Assembly (NCBI GenBank): GCA_958009085.1
Contig: OY253685.1
Location: 310,001 to 374,000 of the forward strand
DNA: 64,000 bases
Direction: 5' to 3'
Origin: Protoeuglena noctilucae
Lineage: Eukaryota; Chlorophyta; Pedinophyceae; Marsupiomonadales; Marsupiomonadaceae
The first letter of the stretch is position 1, and each line of letters opens with the position of its first letter. Below are positions 54,401 to 64,000 of this stretch, one piece after another. Position numbers and translations under genes: made by a program. The notes below the pieces were generated by a model. The model saw only the letters and a list, made by a program, of their open reading frames with translations, was not told the origin of the DNA and made no database searches.

Positions 54401-57400
54401 GCGTCTGTGTCGGGAGATGGACGCGGTGCGCCGGTCCGAGGCGCGCCTCCAGGACGAGCTGGCCATGGCGCGGCAGCAGGGGGCGCGCCTGGCGGCGGAC
54501 CTGAGGGACGCGGAGGCGCAGCTGGCGGCGCTGCGGGCGCGGGACGAGGAGTCCGCCGCGCTGGATGCGGCCGTGAGGGCGGCGGAGGGGCGTGCGGGGA
54601 CCGCGGGCCCTGTGGCTGCGGCGGGGGACGCTCTGGCCGTGGTGCGGCAGCTGCAGCGGGACAGGGAGGAGGACCGGGCGAGGCACGCGGCGGAGGTGGC
54701 GCGGCTGCGAGCGCGGGCGGAGGACGCGGAGCGGCAGGAGAAGGAGGCGAAGGCGGGGCGTGGGGCAGCGGAGCGCGGGGGGGGGAGTCCCGCGCCCGTC
54801 CCCGGCGGTTCGGATCGGCGTGAGGGGGGCGTGGAGGCTTTGGAGGAGGCGCTGGAAGCGGCGCAGCTGGAGGCCGCGAGTCTGAGGGCGGCGGTGGCGG
54901 AGGCGAACCGGGAGGTGGCGGAGGTGCAGCGTCGGTGCGAGGAGATGTCGCGGGTGGCGCACGCAGCACGGGAGGACCTGGCCGCAAGGGGGGTGGAGGC
55001 GGCGGGGCACCACAGCGCCGAGGTGGCGGCGGCGACGGCGCGGGCGGCGGACGCGGAGAGGAGGGCGGCGGCGGCCGAGGCGGGGAGGGCCGAGGCAGAG
55101 GCGACGTCCCGGGCGGCGCAGCTTGAGGTGTCGCGGCTGCGGTGAGGGCGCGGGACTGCAGCTGCCCTGCCGCAGTGCCAGCCGCACAGACCCCGCCTGC
55201 CGCTGCTGGCGTGGGTGCGCCTGCCTAGTGACCCCGACTTCCATGACTCGCTCATGTCTGAGTGTCATGATGCGCGCAGGGCGGAGGTCGAGTCCCGGGA
55301 GCGCAAGTTGCACGCGGTGCGGCGGCAGGCGGAGACGGCGGCGGAGGAGGCGCGCGCGGCGGCCGCGGCGGCGGGGAGGGGGCGCGATGCGGCGGAGGCG
55401 CAGGCAGAGGAGCGCCGGGTGCAAGTCGCGGTGCTGATGGACACGGTGGAGGCCCTGCAGGCCGGGAGCGGGAGCGAGCGGGACCAGCGGGTGGTGACGC
55501 TGACGGCGCAGCTGGCTGCGGCGCGGGCCGTGGAGGGGTCGCTGGAGCGGAGGGCGACGGAGCTGCTGGCGGAGGTGGAGGCGGCGCAGGGGGCGGCGGC
55601 GCGCGCGGGGGAGGCGGCGTCGCGGGCGACCGAGGACCTGGCGGCCGCGCGGGCGGAGGCGGCGGGCCTGCGGGGCCACGCGGAAGCGCTGGCGGGGGAG
55701 GTGGCGCGGGCGCGGGCGGCGGCACGGAGGGTGGAGGAGGAGGTGGCCGGGCTGGCACGCAAGCTGGACGTGGCGCAGGAGTCCCTGCGACGCAGCCAGG
55801 CCGACCTCAAGGGCACGCAGGAGGCGATGGAGACGGCCAGGTAACACCCGGGGGGGTTGCAGCAGACAGCGCAGGGTTCAACAGCACATGGGGTATTTAC
55901 CAGGCATCGGCCGCCTGACGTGGACGGTCCTGCGTGTATCGCGTCTCCCCGACTCATGGACTTTGCAGGGCGCGCCACCTGGAGCAGCTGTGGAGGGAGA
56001 GGTCGGACCAAGCAGAGGCGCTGCGGGAGGCGAAGGAGGCGGCGCTGCGGGCAGCCACGGCAGGGTCGCCCGAGGCGGAGGCGGCGTGGGAGGAGCTGCA
56101 GAATCCGGCGCTGGTGGCAGCCGTCAACGCCGTGGCGGAGGCGATTAGGCGAGCGCGGATGGGCCGGGGGTGGCTGGTGAACGGGAGCGGCGCCGCTGTG
56201 AGGCTGCCTGCCATGTTCATGGGCCACCTTCCCACCTTTCCAAGCGCAGTCGCGTCCCCGCCCGGCGAGTCCCTTGCCCGGCACGTGCCGCGCGTGGTGG
56301 AGCGCTACCGGGCGACGGTGTTGGGGGCCGAGCGGGGCGCGCCTGCGGGCCGAGGCGGACGCGCGGATGGCGCGGTGGGAGCTGGCGGCGTGCCAGGCTC
56401 GCCTGCACTCCGCAGAGTCTGCGTTGGAGGACAACCTCTGCCGCCGGGAGGTGGCCGAGTCGGCGCGGGCGTCGGAGGGCGCGATGGCGCGCGCCCAAGT
56501 GCACGAGCGGCAGATGCACATGCAGGAGCGCCTCGATCTGGCGCACCAGCACATCGATCAGATGCACGCGGCCCTGCAGGCGAGATCGGGCGGATGACCG
56601 CCCTGCAGACGCCCTGGCTGGGTGGCCGACGTACATTGTGCAGGCAGCTGTGTCACCTTCCTCCGCCCTCGCCTTCCCACAGGACACTGCACAGAAGCTC
56701 GCCCACAGCCGAGTCCCAGGCGGAGGCTTCCACGGCAGCCCTGGAGGTGGAGCGGGGACCGCGCCGANNNNNNNNNNNNNNNNNNNNNNNNNNNNNNNNN
56801 NNNNNNNNNNNNNNNNNNNNNNNNNNNNNNNNNNNNNNNNNNNNNNNNNNNNNNNNNNNNNNNNNNNNNNNNNNNNNNNNNNNNNNNNNNNNNNNNNNNN
56901 NNNNNNNNNNNNNNNNNNNNNNNNNNNNNNNNNNNNNNNNNNNNNNNNNNNNNNNNNNNNNNNNNNNTGATGTAGATGCAACGGGCTGCACCGGCTCGGA
57001 CGCGCCCGCAGGAACTGGAGGGTCGCGTGGCAGCGGCGGCGGAGGCACGCACGCGTGCGGCGCTGGGCGGTCAGAGCCCCGCCGAGGTGGCGTCGGCGCT
57101 GGGGGCGCTGGAGAGCAAGGCGGCTGCCCTGTCGCGAGAGTGCGAGGTGCTGGAGACGCGGCTGTCGGAGCAGCGCGCGGCGGCGCAGGCGGAGCTGGCG
57201 GCGCGTGACCAGGCGTGGGAGGCGCGTGTGGCGAGGGCGCGGGACGCGGGGCGGGGGGAGCGCCGGGAGGCAGAGGCGCGGGCGCTGGAGGCGGAGCGGC
57301 GGCTGCGGGCGGCGGGGGAGGAGGCGGCGCGGGAGCGGAGGCGCGCGGAGGAGGCGGAGGGCGAGGCGCGGCGGGCGCGTGCCGAGGCAGCTGAGGCGCG

Positions 57401-59293
57401 GGCGGCGGGGGAGGGGGAGGCGCGGGCAGCGGCGGAGCGTCACGCGGCGGCGATGCAGGAGTTGGAGGCGCGGATGGAAGGGGAGCGGGCAGCGCTGCGG
57501 CGCGAGGCGGAGGCAGCAGCCGCGCATGCCGAGCAGCGGGGGCGGGCGTCGTCGGACGTGGCGGTGGCAGAGGCGCGGGCGCGGGCGGCGGCAGCGGAGG
57601 CCGAGGCGGGTCAGCGTGCACTACGGGCGGAGGAGCGCGCGGCCGAGTGCGCGAGGCAGCTCGAAGCGTACCGGCGCTTCCGGGAGCAGGAAGTGGCGGC
57701 GCTGGAGGCGCAGCTGCGGGCGGCCTTGGGAACGCCCCGTGGCGACGGTGGTGGCGGCGGCGGCGGCAGCGGCGGGGAGGCTTGCTCGCTGCCGTCGAGC
57801 GTGGACGACGCGGTGCGCCGTGTGCGGGAGGCGCTCGAGTCGGACGCGGTGGGGGCGGCGCTGCGTCAGGCGGAGCTGGAGGCTCTGCAAAGGGAGCGCG
57901 CCGAGGCGTCGGCGTCTGCGCTGCGTCGGGAAGTGGAGGAGCTCCGGGCGCGCGCCAAGGCTCAGGCCCGGGAGCTGCGGGAGCGGGTGCAAGGGGAGGC
58001 AGGGGCACGGACGGCGCGGGCGGAGGCGGAGGAGCTGCGGGCGCGAGTTGAGGAGCTGGAGGGGGCGTTGGGGCAGGCGCGACGGGAGAGCGCGAGGCGG
58101 CTAAGGGCGCTGCGTGAGGTGCAGCAGCGGGCGGACGGCGGCGGTGCGGCGGGTGAGGCGGAGGCGGGGCTGCTGGCGCGGGTGGTGGCGGAGCGGGAGG
58201 GGCGGGAAGGCGCGGAGGCGCGGCTGAGCCAGATGCGAGCGGAGGGCCAGCGGAAGGACGCAGTCGTGGCGAGCCTGCGTCGGCGCGTGGAGGAGCTCGA
58301 GGGCCAAGCGCGGGCGGCGCAGGTGAGGAATGCACCGTCGCGGAGTGCAGCACGCGGCGATGACTCGGGGGGCGGGCTCCTCAGTTGTAATGGCAAGCGC
58401 CTGACCGCAGGAGGCGGACTGGGAGGGCAAGTGCGCGGCGCTGGAGGCCCGGATGAAGCTGCTGCAGGCGGAGGTGGGGCGGAAGCAGGAGATGCTGCAG
58501 CAGCTGCGGGAGCGCGTGGACGGCCTCGTGGGGTCGGCGCAGGAGAGGGCGGCGCTGCAGGAGCAGGAGAGGGCACAGGTGACGACGACGGGCGGCGGGG
58601 GTGCCAGAGCGGCAATGTGCCTGCACCTGGCCGACGCCTGGCTGTGAAGTCCACCCTCGCAGGCGGCCCTGACCAAGGTGCGGGCGGAGCTGCACCGCAA
58701 GCAGGGGCAGGCGCGGACGCTGCAGGCTGAGGCGGACCGCCTGCGTGCCGAGGCGGGGGAGCTGAGGAGGGCGGCGGAGGAGGCGGCCAAGCGGGAGGCC
58801 GCGGGGGGCCGGAAGAGCGCGGCGGAGGCCGCGACGCTGCGGGGGCGCGTGCAGGAGCTGGTGTCGTGCGCGCGGGGCCTGGCGCGCGCCGTGGTGCAGG
58901 TGTACGACGCGGCCACGCACGCCCTGCAGCGGCACCGGGGACCCGACGCGGTGCAGGCGGCGGTGCGGGTGAGGCAGGAAATGGCGCTGCGATCAGAAGC
59001 TCCTCCGTCCCCCCGGCTTGTGTGCTGGGGCGCCTCACATGGTCCCGCTGCCACGCCTGCAGGGAGCGCGGCTGGACGAGCTGCAGGCAGTGCAGGCGCC
59101 CCCTTCGCCGCTGCCGAACGCATCGGCGCGGGCGCTGGCCGAGGTCGTCGCCGACATGCTGCTTCGGCTGGAGAACGCGGCCATGGCGCCCGTCGGGGGC
59201 ACGGCGGGGGCGTCGGGGCCGAGCGCGGAGGCCCTCCTCGACTGCGCGGGCCGCGTGGGGAGGGCGGTAGAGGCATGCCTTGCCGCTCTCTGA
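51465..59293 (+). CDS. Giant coiled-coil protein with N-terminal ASH/MSP-like domain (contains assembly gap)
   Basis: The first three exons (51465-51545, 51874-52046, 52142-52547) encode a beta-rich domain: ISPEEVVFRGVVQGQTYEQV, then LECTIRPAGSERYSVEPSDL, then LGPGETGRVVIRLKVV. This is the pattern of ASH/MSP domains found in centrosomal and ciliary proteins. Later exons (52627-52797, 52945-53109, 53251-53667, 53760-54086, 54249-55141, 55280-55840, 55969-about 56171, and more) are Ala/Glu/Arg-rich coiled coil of some 2,000 residues, ending at 59293. Phases agree for all exons checked up to 55840. A 200-N gap lies at 56768-56967. Near 56331-56340 the reading frame appears to jump by one base in a G run, probably a sequence error. 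The architecture suggests a centriole, rootlet or axoneme scaffold; I cannot name it. Confidence 0.7.
56768..56967. other. Assembly gap (200 N)
   Basis: Exactly 200 undetermined bases inside the GC-rich coiled-coil gene. The equal size to the first gap suggests a nominal length. Confidence 0.98.
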
Positions 59294-59365
59294 GGAAGAG
59301 GATTGGGGGTCGATGACACAGTCCTTGCGTTAAAGTGGTCCGAAAGTCTGAGTTCTAGAAAAGTT

Positions 59366-60216
59366 TCAACCCCTGGTGACCATGTTGACTAAGGACTTGG
59401 CCAGCACCCCTGCCTCCCTCGACAGGTCCTGCGACGCACAGGCAAGCATTGGTCAGAGCGGCAGAGTGCTTCAAGGACACGCCGTTGACCGTTGCTGGTG
59501 CAGCGCGCACCTGGTGAACGCGCAGAGCTGCGGGAGGGATGATGGTCCATGGCACGATGCGGCACAGGGCTGAGGCCCACAGCCCCGAGGCACCAGCCAG
59601 CAGAATGGGCACGGGGTAGCTCATAGCTACGTCAGGTATCACGCCCGTCAGGAACCAAAGGCAGGTGCAGGAAACCTGGAAGACAAGGACCGGGCCAAAC
59701 TGGCCGGGCTCGTAGATGCCGCACAGGGAGCCGAAGGCGAGCACGAGCGCACCCGCCCCAATGAGCCTGCGGGGAGGACACCTGGGGATTCCGGACACCC
59801 CCAGCGTCACGAGGCTCGCGGACACGGCCCATCACGACGCGGCCGGACCTCATCGCGGGCCCCGGCAGCCACGCCTCCCCGTAGACATGCAGGGCGGCGG
59901 TGCGTGGGCTCGTGAGCGACAGAACCCCGACGCCGGCATGCAGAGCGGCGTTAACCGCGAAAGCATAGCGCAGCAGCAGATCCGGGGCGTAATTCCCCAG
60001 GAGATGGCCGCCGGCTGCCCATCCTGCAATCAAAAGGGGGGCTGCAGTGATGTGGACCACGCGGTGGTAGTCCAGGACGCCATGCGGCTCTCAGCAAAGG
60101 TACTACGAGTCACCTACAAGGGCGCACGCGGCGATGGCCAGCGCGCCAACTGCGGAGGAGGCCGCAACGGTACAGCCGTTGTACCCAGCCGGGTACACGT
60201 TGCTCCCCTTGCGCAT
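59366..60216 (-). CDS. Small multi-pass membrane protein, unidentified
   Basis: Four exons (60216-60114, 60041-59849, 59766-59511, 59428-59366) join in phase to 204 residues. About five hydrophobic segments can be seen: one in VAASSAVGALAIAACALVAP, one around LLLRYAFAVNAALHAGVGVL, LIGAGALVLAFGSLCGIYE, FGPVLVFQVSCTCLWFLTG and PVPILLAGASGLWASALC. A short soluble C-terminus ends SLVNMVTRG. No catalytic motif is recognised and I do not know the family. It is convergent with the giant coiled-coil gene; the two stops are 72 bases apart, so the 3' UTRs probably overlap. The ATG at 60216 is followed by a short polar segment before the first helix. Confidence 0.6.
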
Positions 60217-60612
60217 GGGTCGTACCGGGATGCCCCAGAGATGCTCTCTCGCGTGTCCCGGAGAGGTTCCGCGGCCCATGAGGTGTGCAACGGCGCCAAA
60301 ACTGGCACTGAAGGGACTGGCGCTGGTGATCCGTGGCTAGGTAGGACGCGTGGGTCGACGCCACGGGCAGGGTGGGATCGTGCGGGTGTCGCCCACGACT
60401 GGTGTGTTGCGGAAGCCTCTTTTGCCGTGCACGTCACAGAGTGCCCGCATTCAGCTCAGCGTGCGCTGCCAACGGAGGCCAGGTTGGCCTGCCGAGGGGG
60501 TTTCTTGGTGGCTCGGGTAGGGCACCCGCAGCCGACGTTCGCGCTGGAGGAGGGAGGGGCTTCAGCCGCTGTCCCGGCGAGGGGGAACTGAGGCCCGACT
60601 GGGGCGCGCGCG
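60217..60612. other. Divergent promoter region (membrane protein / SF3B4)
   Basis: About 395 bases between two head-to-head starts; presumably both promoters. No motif stands out. Confidence 0.45.
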
Positions 60613-61839
60613 ATGGCCGTCGCCGGGGGCCGGGTGACGCATGGCGTCGGCTCCAATCTCATCGGGATCCACTCCCAGGCCCGCAACCAGGAGGCGACGC
60701 TGTACGTGGGCAACCTGGACACGCGGGTGACGGAGGACATTTTGTGGGTGAGGAGCCCCAGGAGCGACGGATGCCGGGCCGCAGATGCCTTGATTTGCTC
60801 GCGCCGTCACACGCCGCGTGGGCGGCGCGCGCAGGAGCTCTTCATCCAGGCGGGCCCGGTGACGAGCGTGTACGTGCCCAAGGACCGTGTGACGAACGAG
60901 AACAACGGGTTCGGGTTCGTGGAGATGAAGACGGAGCGCGACGCGGACTACGCCGCCAAGGTGGGGAAGAGGGGATCGCCCCAAGCGGACGAGGGAGGGG
61001 GCGGGGCTGATCAGCTGGCGTCGCGGCGCTGCCAAAGCCCTCCCACGCCGCCCCCCCCGGCCGCAGGTCATGAATATGATCAAGCTGTTTGACAAGCCCA
61101 TCAAGGTCAACAAGTCCGCGACGGACCGGCAGACGCTGGACGTCGGCGCCAACCTGTTTGTGGGCAACCTCGACCCTGACGTGGACGAGAAGGTCCTGTA
61201 CGACACCTTCAGCGCCTTCGGGGGGATCGTCGGCCAGCCCAAGATCATGCGGGACCCGGAGACGGGCAACTCGAAGGGGTTTGGCTTCGTGTCGTTCGAC
61301 ACGTTCGAGGCGTCGGACGCCGCCATTGAGGCCATGAGCGGGCAGCACCTGATGAACCGGCCGCTGGTCGTGCAGTACGCGTACAAGAAGGACACCAAGG
61401 GGGAGCGCCACGGGACGCCGGCGGAGCGCCTCCTCGCGGCCCAGCGGCGCGCGCTCATGGAGACCGAGGCGGCCACCGCGCGGCCGCACACGCTCTTCTC
61501 GACCGGGCCGCAGCCGCTCGGGCCCGCCGCGCCGCCGCCGGGGTCCGGCCCGGGCATGCCGCTCCCGCCGATCCCGCCCATGATGGGCTTCCCGCCCCCC
61601 GGAATGGGTGAGGGCGGCCGCGGGGCAGCGGGGGGGCTGCACGAGCGACGCGGGCGGTATGGCATGGCTGACATTGCTCTTGTTCTCCTCCCGCTGCAGG
61701 TGGCCTCCCCATGCCCCCCCCGCCCATCCCCGCATCTATGGCTGGGCCCCCGCCGGGCGCCTGGCACGGCCCCCCCGGCATGCCGCCCCCGCCCTTCCCC
61801 GGGGCGTACCTCCCGCCTCCGCCCCCCGGCTACTCCTGA
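60613..61839 (+). CDS. SF3B4: Splicing factor 3B subunit 4 (SAP49/Hsh49)
   Basis: Four exons (60613-60747, 60835-60960, 61067-61607, 61700-61839) give 313 residues. RRM1 has RNP2 at TLYVGNLD and RNP1 at [11 protein letters not shown]2 has RNP2 at [13 protein letters not shown] and RNP1 at [52 protein letters not shown] and [15 protein letters not shown] are strong SF3B4 signatures. The last 90 residues are the usual Pro/Gly/Met-rich tail. The protein is part of the SF3b complex of U2 snRNP; its RRMs bind SF3B2 and the pre-mRNA near the branch site. All introns here are GT-AG. The ATG at 60613 gives a short Gly-rich leader. Length is shorter than animal SF3B4 (about 424) because the Pro-rich tail is shorter. 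Confidence 0.95.
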
Positions 61840-62415
61840 TCGTGCCTGGCGACGGCAGCGTGAGATCCTGGCTGAGTCTTGGGGACGGGCAGCGCGTTGA
61901 AGCCGACGAGGAGTGCGCCTGCGCGTCTGCCACGCGGCAGCAGGTTGTGAGTCCTACGCCGACGTCTGCGGGCGTCGACAGGGTGCGCCAGCTCTCTCGT
62001 GACTGCCGCCGGCACTGGTCACGCGTGCGGGTGGCAGCGGCCCTGGTGGGCGGCGCTGGCGGGGTGTGGACGACCGCCCGCATCTCCCCGGGCCTTGTCA
62101 TAGGTCCTCAAGGCGTGGGTGACCGCGTCCTCATGGCGGCACTGCTCTCCTGGCGCACCACAGGGCACCAGCGTGTCTGATGCGCCCGGGAAGTTTGAGG
62201 CTCAAGAAATGGCGATTCTCTCACCCCCCCCCCCCCTCCCCCAAGGCGACGCCCGTCTTTGTCTCCCCCCCCCCCAAGACTCAAGGCGTAATGGTTCAGC
62301 CCGAACACGTCTGACACCGGCAGGGTCAGAGCGTGGGTCAACCGCGGCACGAGGGTGCGCACACCCTTCGTGAACACTGAGCACGGCTTCAGGGTCATCA
62401 TAACCAGCCAAGAGC
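61840..62415. other. Intergenic with homopolymer C runs
   Basis: About 575 bases after SF3B4. Runs of about 12 C near 62225 and about 10 C near 62265 occur. No gene is recognised. Confidence 0.5.
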
Positions 62416-62714
62416 GCCGGGCACAGGGGGGCGAAACCCCCCACTGGCCCCTTGGGAACCACACTCCCAGAGTGCGTGGGGGCTTTGCAAAGCGTCCCGG
62501 GGGCGGCAGCGTCGTAAGGCCACCTGAACGCGTGCGGTGAAGGCAGCGGCAGCCCCAAGGGACTGGGGGGACCGGATCTCGGGGACCTGGGTCCCCCGCT
62601 CTGTCCCACAAGGGGGCGCCAAAGCCGTACCAGCACTCCGAACATGACGTGAAACCCTCGGCCACCGCCCCCGACTCTGCTAGGCCCCCGCCCACCGGCG
62701 CCCGCCCGAGGTTT
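62416..62714. repeat. Direct repeat A, copy 1
   Basis: A 299-base block starting GCCGGGCACAGGGGGGCGAA and ending CGCCCGAGGTTTCC. A diverged copy lies 792 bases downstream at 63208-63508. By eye they agree at most positions with several substitutions and small indels. No coding sequence is evident. Confidence 0.85.
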
Positions 62715-62931
62715 CCTTGCGGGCACCCCGTGACGAGCACCGACGGGCAGCCGGCTGTCCCGCGGGGCCGAACCCGGGCTTTAGAACCCTGGAGGGCCGG
62801 CGACCTTGAACTCCTGCACGTCCAGGCGATACCGCAATGTGAAGTACTCACCACGTCCCGCGCATGCGCGAGCAGGCTACCCACACCATCACAGGAGTGC
62901 CATCTAGCAGACCCGGTGCTCCCACGCCCCG

Positions 62932-63177
62932 AAAAAAAAAAAAAAAAGGCTCGCGGCGGGATCGGAGCTCGACACGTCAGCACCTGGTGCCAGACGCGGG
63001 TGCCTCTCACTTCTCTGGACACCAACCGTGACCCGTGAGGGACCACGACCATTGCTCCCAAAAAAAAAAAAAAAAAAGGCCCGCGGCGGGATCGGAGCTC
63101 GACACGTCAGCACCTGGTGCCAGACGCGGGTGCCTCTCACTTCTCTGGACACCAACCGTGACCCGTGAGGGACCACG
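62932..63177. repeat. Tandem repeat B: two units each preceded by poly(A)
   Basis: A run of 16 A (62932-62947) precedes unit 1 (62948-63059). A run of 18 A (63060-63077) precedes unit 2 (63078-63177). Over the first 100 bases the units differ at only about one or two positions. The period is 130 bases. Such near-identity means a recent duplication or an assembly artefact. The poly(A) runs recall short retroposed sequences, but no gene or RNA polymerase III box is clear. Confidence 0.85.
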
Positions 63178-63207
63178 ATCTCGAGCTCGTCATTTCCCGC
63201 CGCGGGT

Positions 63208-63508
63208 GCCGGGCACAGGGGGGCGAACCCCCCCACTGGCCCCTAGGGATCCACACTCAGAGAGTGCGAGGGAGCTTTGCAAAGCGGCCCGGGGGCGGAA
63301 GCGTCATCAGGCCACCTGAACGCGTGCGCTAGGGGAGTGGCGCGCCCAAGGGACTGGGGGGACCGGATCTCGGGGACCTGGGTCCCCCGTTCTGTCCCAC
63401 GAGGGGGGCACCGCAGCCTTTGCAACACTCCGAACATGACGTGAAACCCTCGGCTACTGCTCCCGACTCTACTAGGCTCCCGCCCGCCGGCGCCCGCCCG
63501 AGGTTTCC
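63208..63508. repeat. Direct repeat A, copy 2
   Basis: The second copy of the block at 62416-62714. It directly follows repeat B and is itself followed by CACGACCATTGCTCCCACGC, a sequence also found just before the second poly(A) run. The block is therefore a mosaic of repeated modules. Confidence 0.85.
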
Positions 63509-63674
63509 ACGACCATTGCTCCCACGCCCCGTCTTTGTCTTTGATGGTCGTGAAGCTCTGGTACGAAAGCAGCGAGCGCCGGGCATGCCAGGACGGAGAG
63601 TTGCTGTCAGAGTACCTGATGCCAATCCTTTTGCTAAATTGTTGCAGCATTTCGACTTCCGTTGTCGAAGACGT

Positions 63675-63748
63675 TCCGGCTTAGCTCAGTTGGTTAGAGC
63701 GCACGGCTGTTAACCGTGAGGTCGCAAGTTCGACCCTTGCAGTCGGAG
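63675..63748 (+). tRNA. tRNA-Asn (GUU anticodon)
   Basis: A 74-base cloverleaf with no intron. The acceptor stem pairs TCCGGCT with AGTCGGA (one G-U pair). The D stem is GCTC/GAGC. The anticodon stem CACGG/CCGTG encloses loop CTGTTAA with anticodon GTT. The T stem is GCAAG/CTTGC with loop TTCGACC. CCA is not encoded, as expected for a nuclear tRNA. The A-box and B-box sequences are intact, so it should be functional. Confidence 0.96.
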
Positions 63749-64000
63749 CAAATCTTTTGGTGTGCCCAAGGATTACCCTACCGGGTATTGACCTACCCGC
63801 CTTCGGAGAGAAAGTCACCTACACTGCGCATGTGTAGGTACCTGTGTAGGTCAGCGCGAGCGCGAGGTCGCAAAACCCGTGCCGTGCCAAATGCACTGCA
63901 ACGATGGAAACCCCGGGGTGTCAGCTGCCCCGGGGGACGGCACTTCTGCCGCAAGGCGTGGCTCTGAGAGTCATAGCACCCCTCGACTGTTGAATCGCTC
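63749..64000. other. Intergenic, right edge
   Basis: No convincing gene. Short direct repeats of TGTGTAGGT occur around 63828-63860. Confidence 0.4.

Noticed and set aside
52931-55255. 774-codon open frame on the minus strand
   Set aside because: It is the mirror of the Ala/Glu/Arg coiled-coil gene. High GC at third positions removes stops from the opposite strand. It is Ser/Ala/Pro low-complexity with no family motif.
56653-58353. 566-codon open frame on the minus strand through the N gap
   Set aside because: Also a mirror frame of the coiled-coil gene, Pro-rich and spanning undetermined bases.
62932-63177. Poly(A) runs as the end of a LINE or processed pseudogene
   Set aside because: No reverse transcriptase, no similarity to a nearby exon and no clear target-site duplication. 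Kept only as a repeat.
1-64000. Endogenous virus, LTR element or Polinton
   Set aside because: I saw no capsid, integrase, reverse transcriptase or long terminal repeats in any frame. The CCHC knuckles belong to an intron-bearing cellular-type gene, not to a gag gene.
1-64000. Bacterial operons, ribosome binding sites, riboswitches
   Set aside because: Genes are split by introns with GT/GC-AG borders and each has its own orientation, so the sequence is eukaryotic.

Overview
The window is eukaryotic nuclear DNA, very GC-rich in exons and somewhat less so between genes. It carries about 19 protein genes, almost all split by short GT-AG introns of roughly 70 to 270 bases, plus one tRNA gene. 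I placed most exons by hand by matching splice sites, reading phase and protein family. A flagellated green alga, perhaps a prasinophyte or other chlorophyte, is the best inference. A lycopene epsilon-cyclase and a DPE2-type glucanotransferase point to a plastid-bearing green lineage. A dense set of cilium-type genes points to a flagellate. I cannot name the species.

Left part (1-23 kb): a partial disordered protein rich in RPx[ST]A motifs (+), a FAM13-like basic protein (-), a KDM4-like JmjC demethylase (+), a DPE2 transglucosidase with two CBM20 domains (+), a coiled-coil protein (-), a two-RRM hnRNP-like protein with a Gly/Met-rich tail (+), and a PP2C phosphatase with an acylation signal (-).

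Middle part (23-45 kb): a large protein with five CCHC knuckles and an RG tail (+), a NEK-like kinase with a long tail (-), a thioredoxin-fold protein of NME8/dynein light chain type (+), an LRR plus FAM194-like protein (-), an unidentified gene (+), and a secreted/transmembrane protein built of RCC1-like repeats, one repeat per exon (+). This last gene is interrupted by an assembly gap.

Right part (44-64 kb): a ferredoxin/metallo-beta-lactamase protein (-), lycopene epsilon-cyclase (-), a CFAP97-like protein (+), a giant ASH/MSP-domain coiled-coil protein with an assembly gap (+), a small multi-pass membrane protein (-), and SF3B4 (+). A duplicated poly(A)-containing repeat block and a tRNA-Asn(GUU) follow.

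Two themes stand out. At least seven genes look ciliary or centrosomal, and three proteins share RPx[ST]A-type motifs. About ten introns use a GC donor instead of GT, far more than the roughly 1% usual in eukaryotes. Family assignments rest on motifs I recognise by eye; no database search was run.
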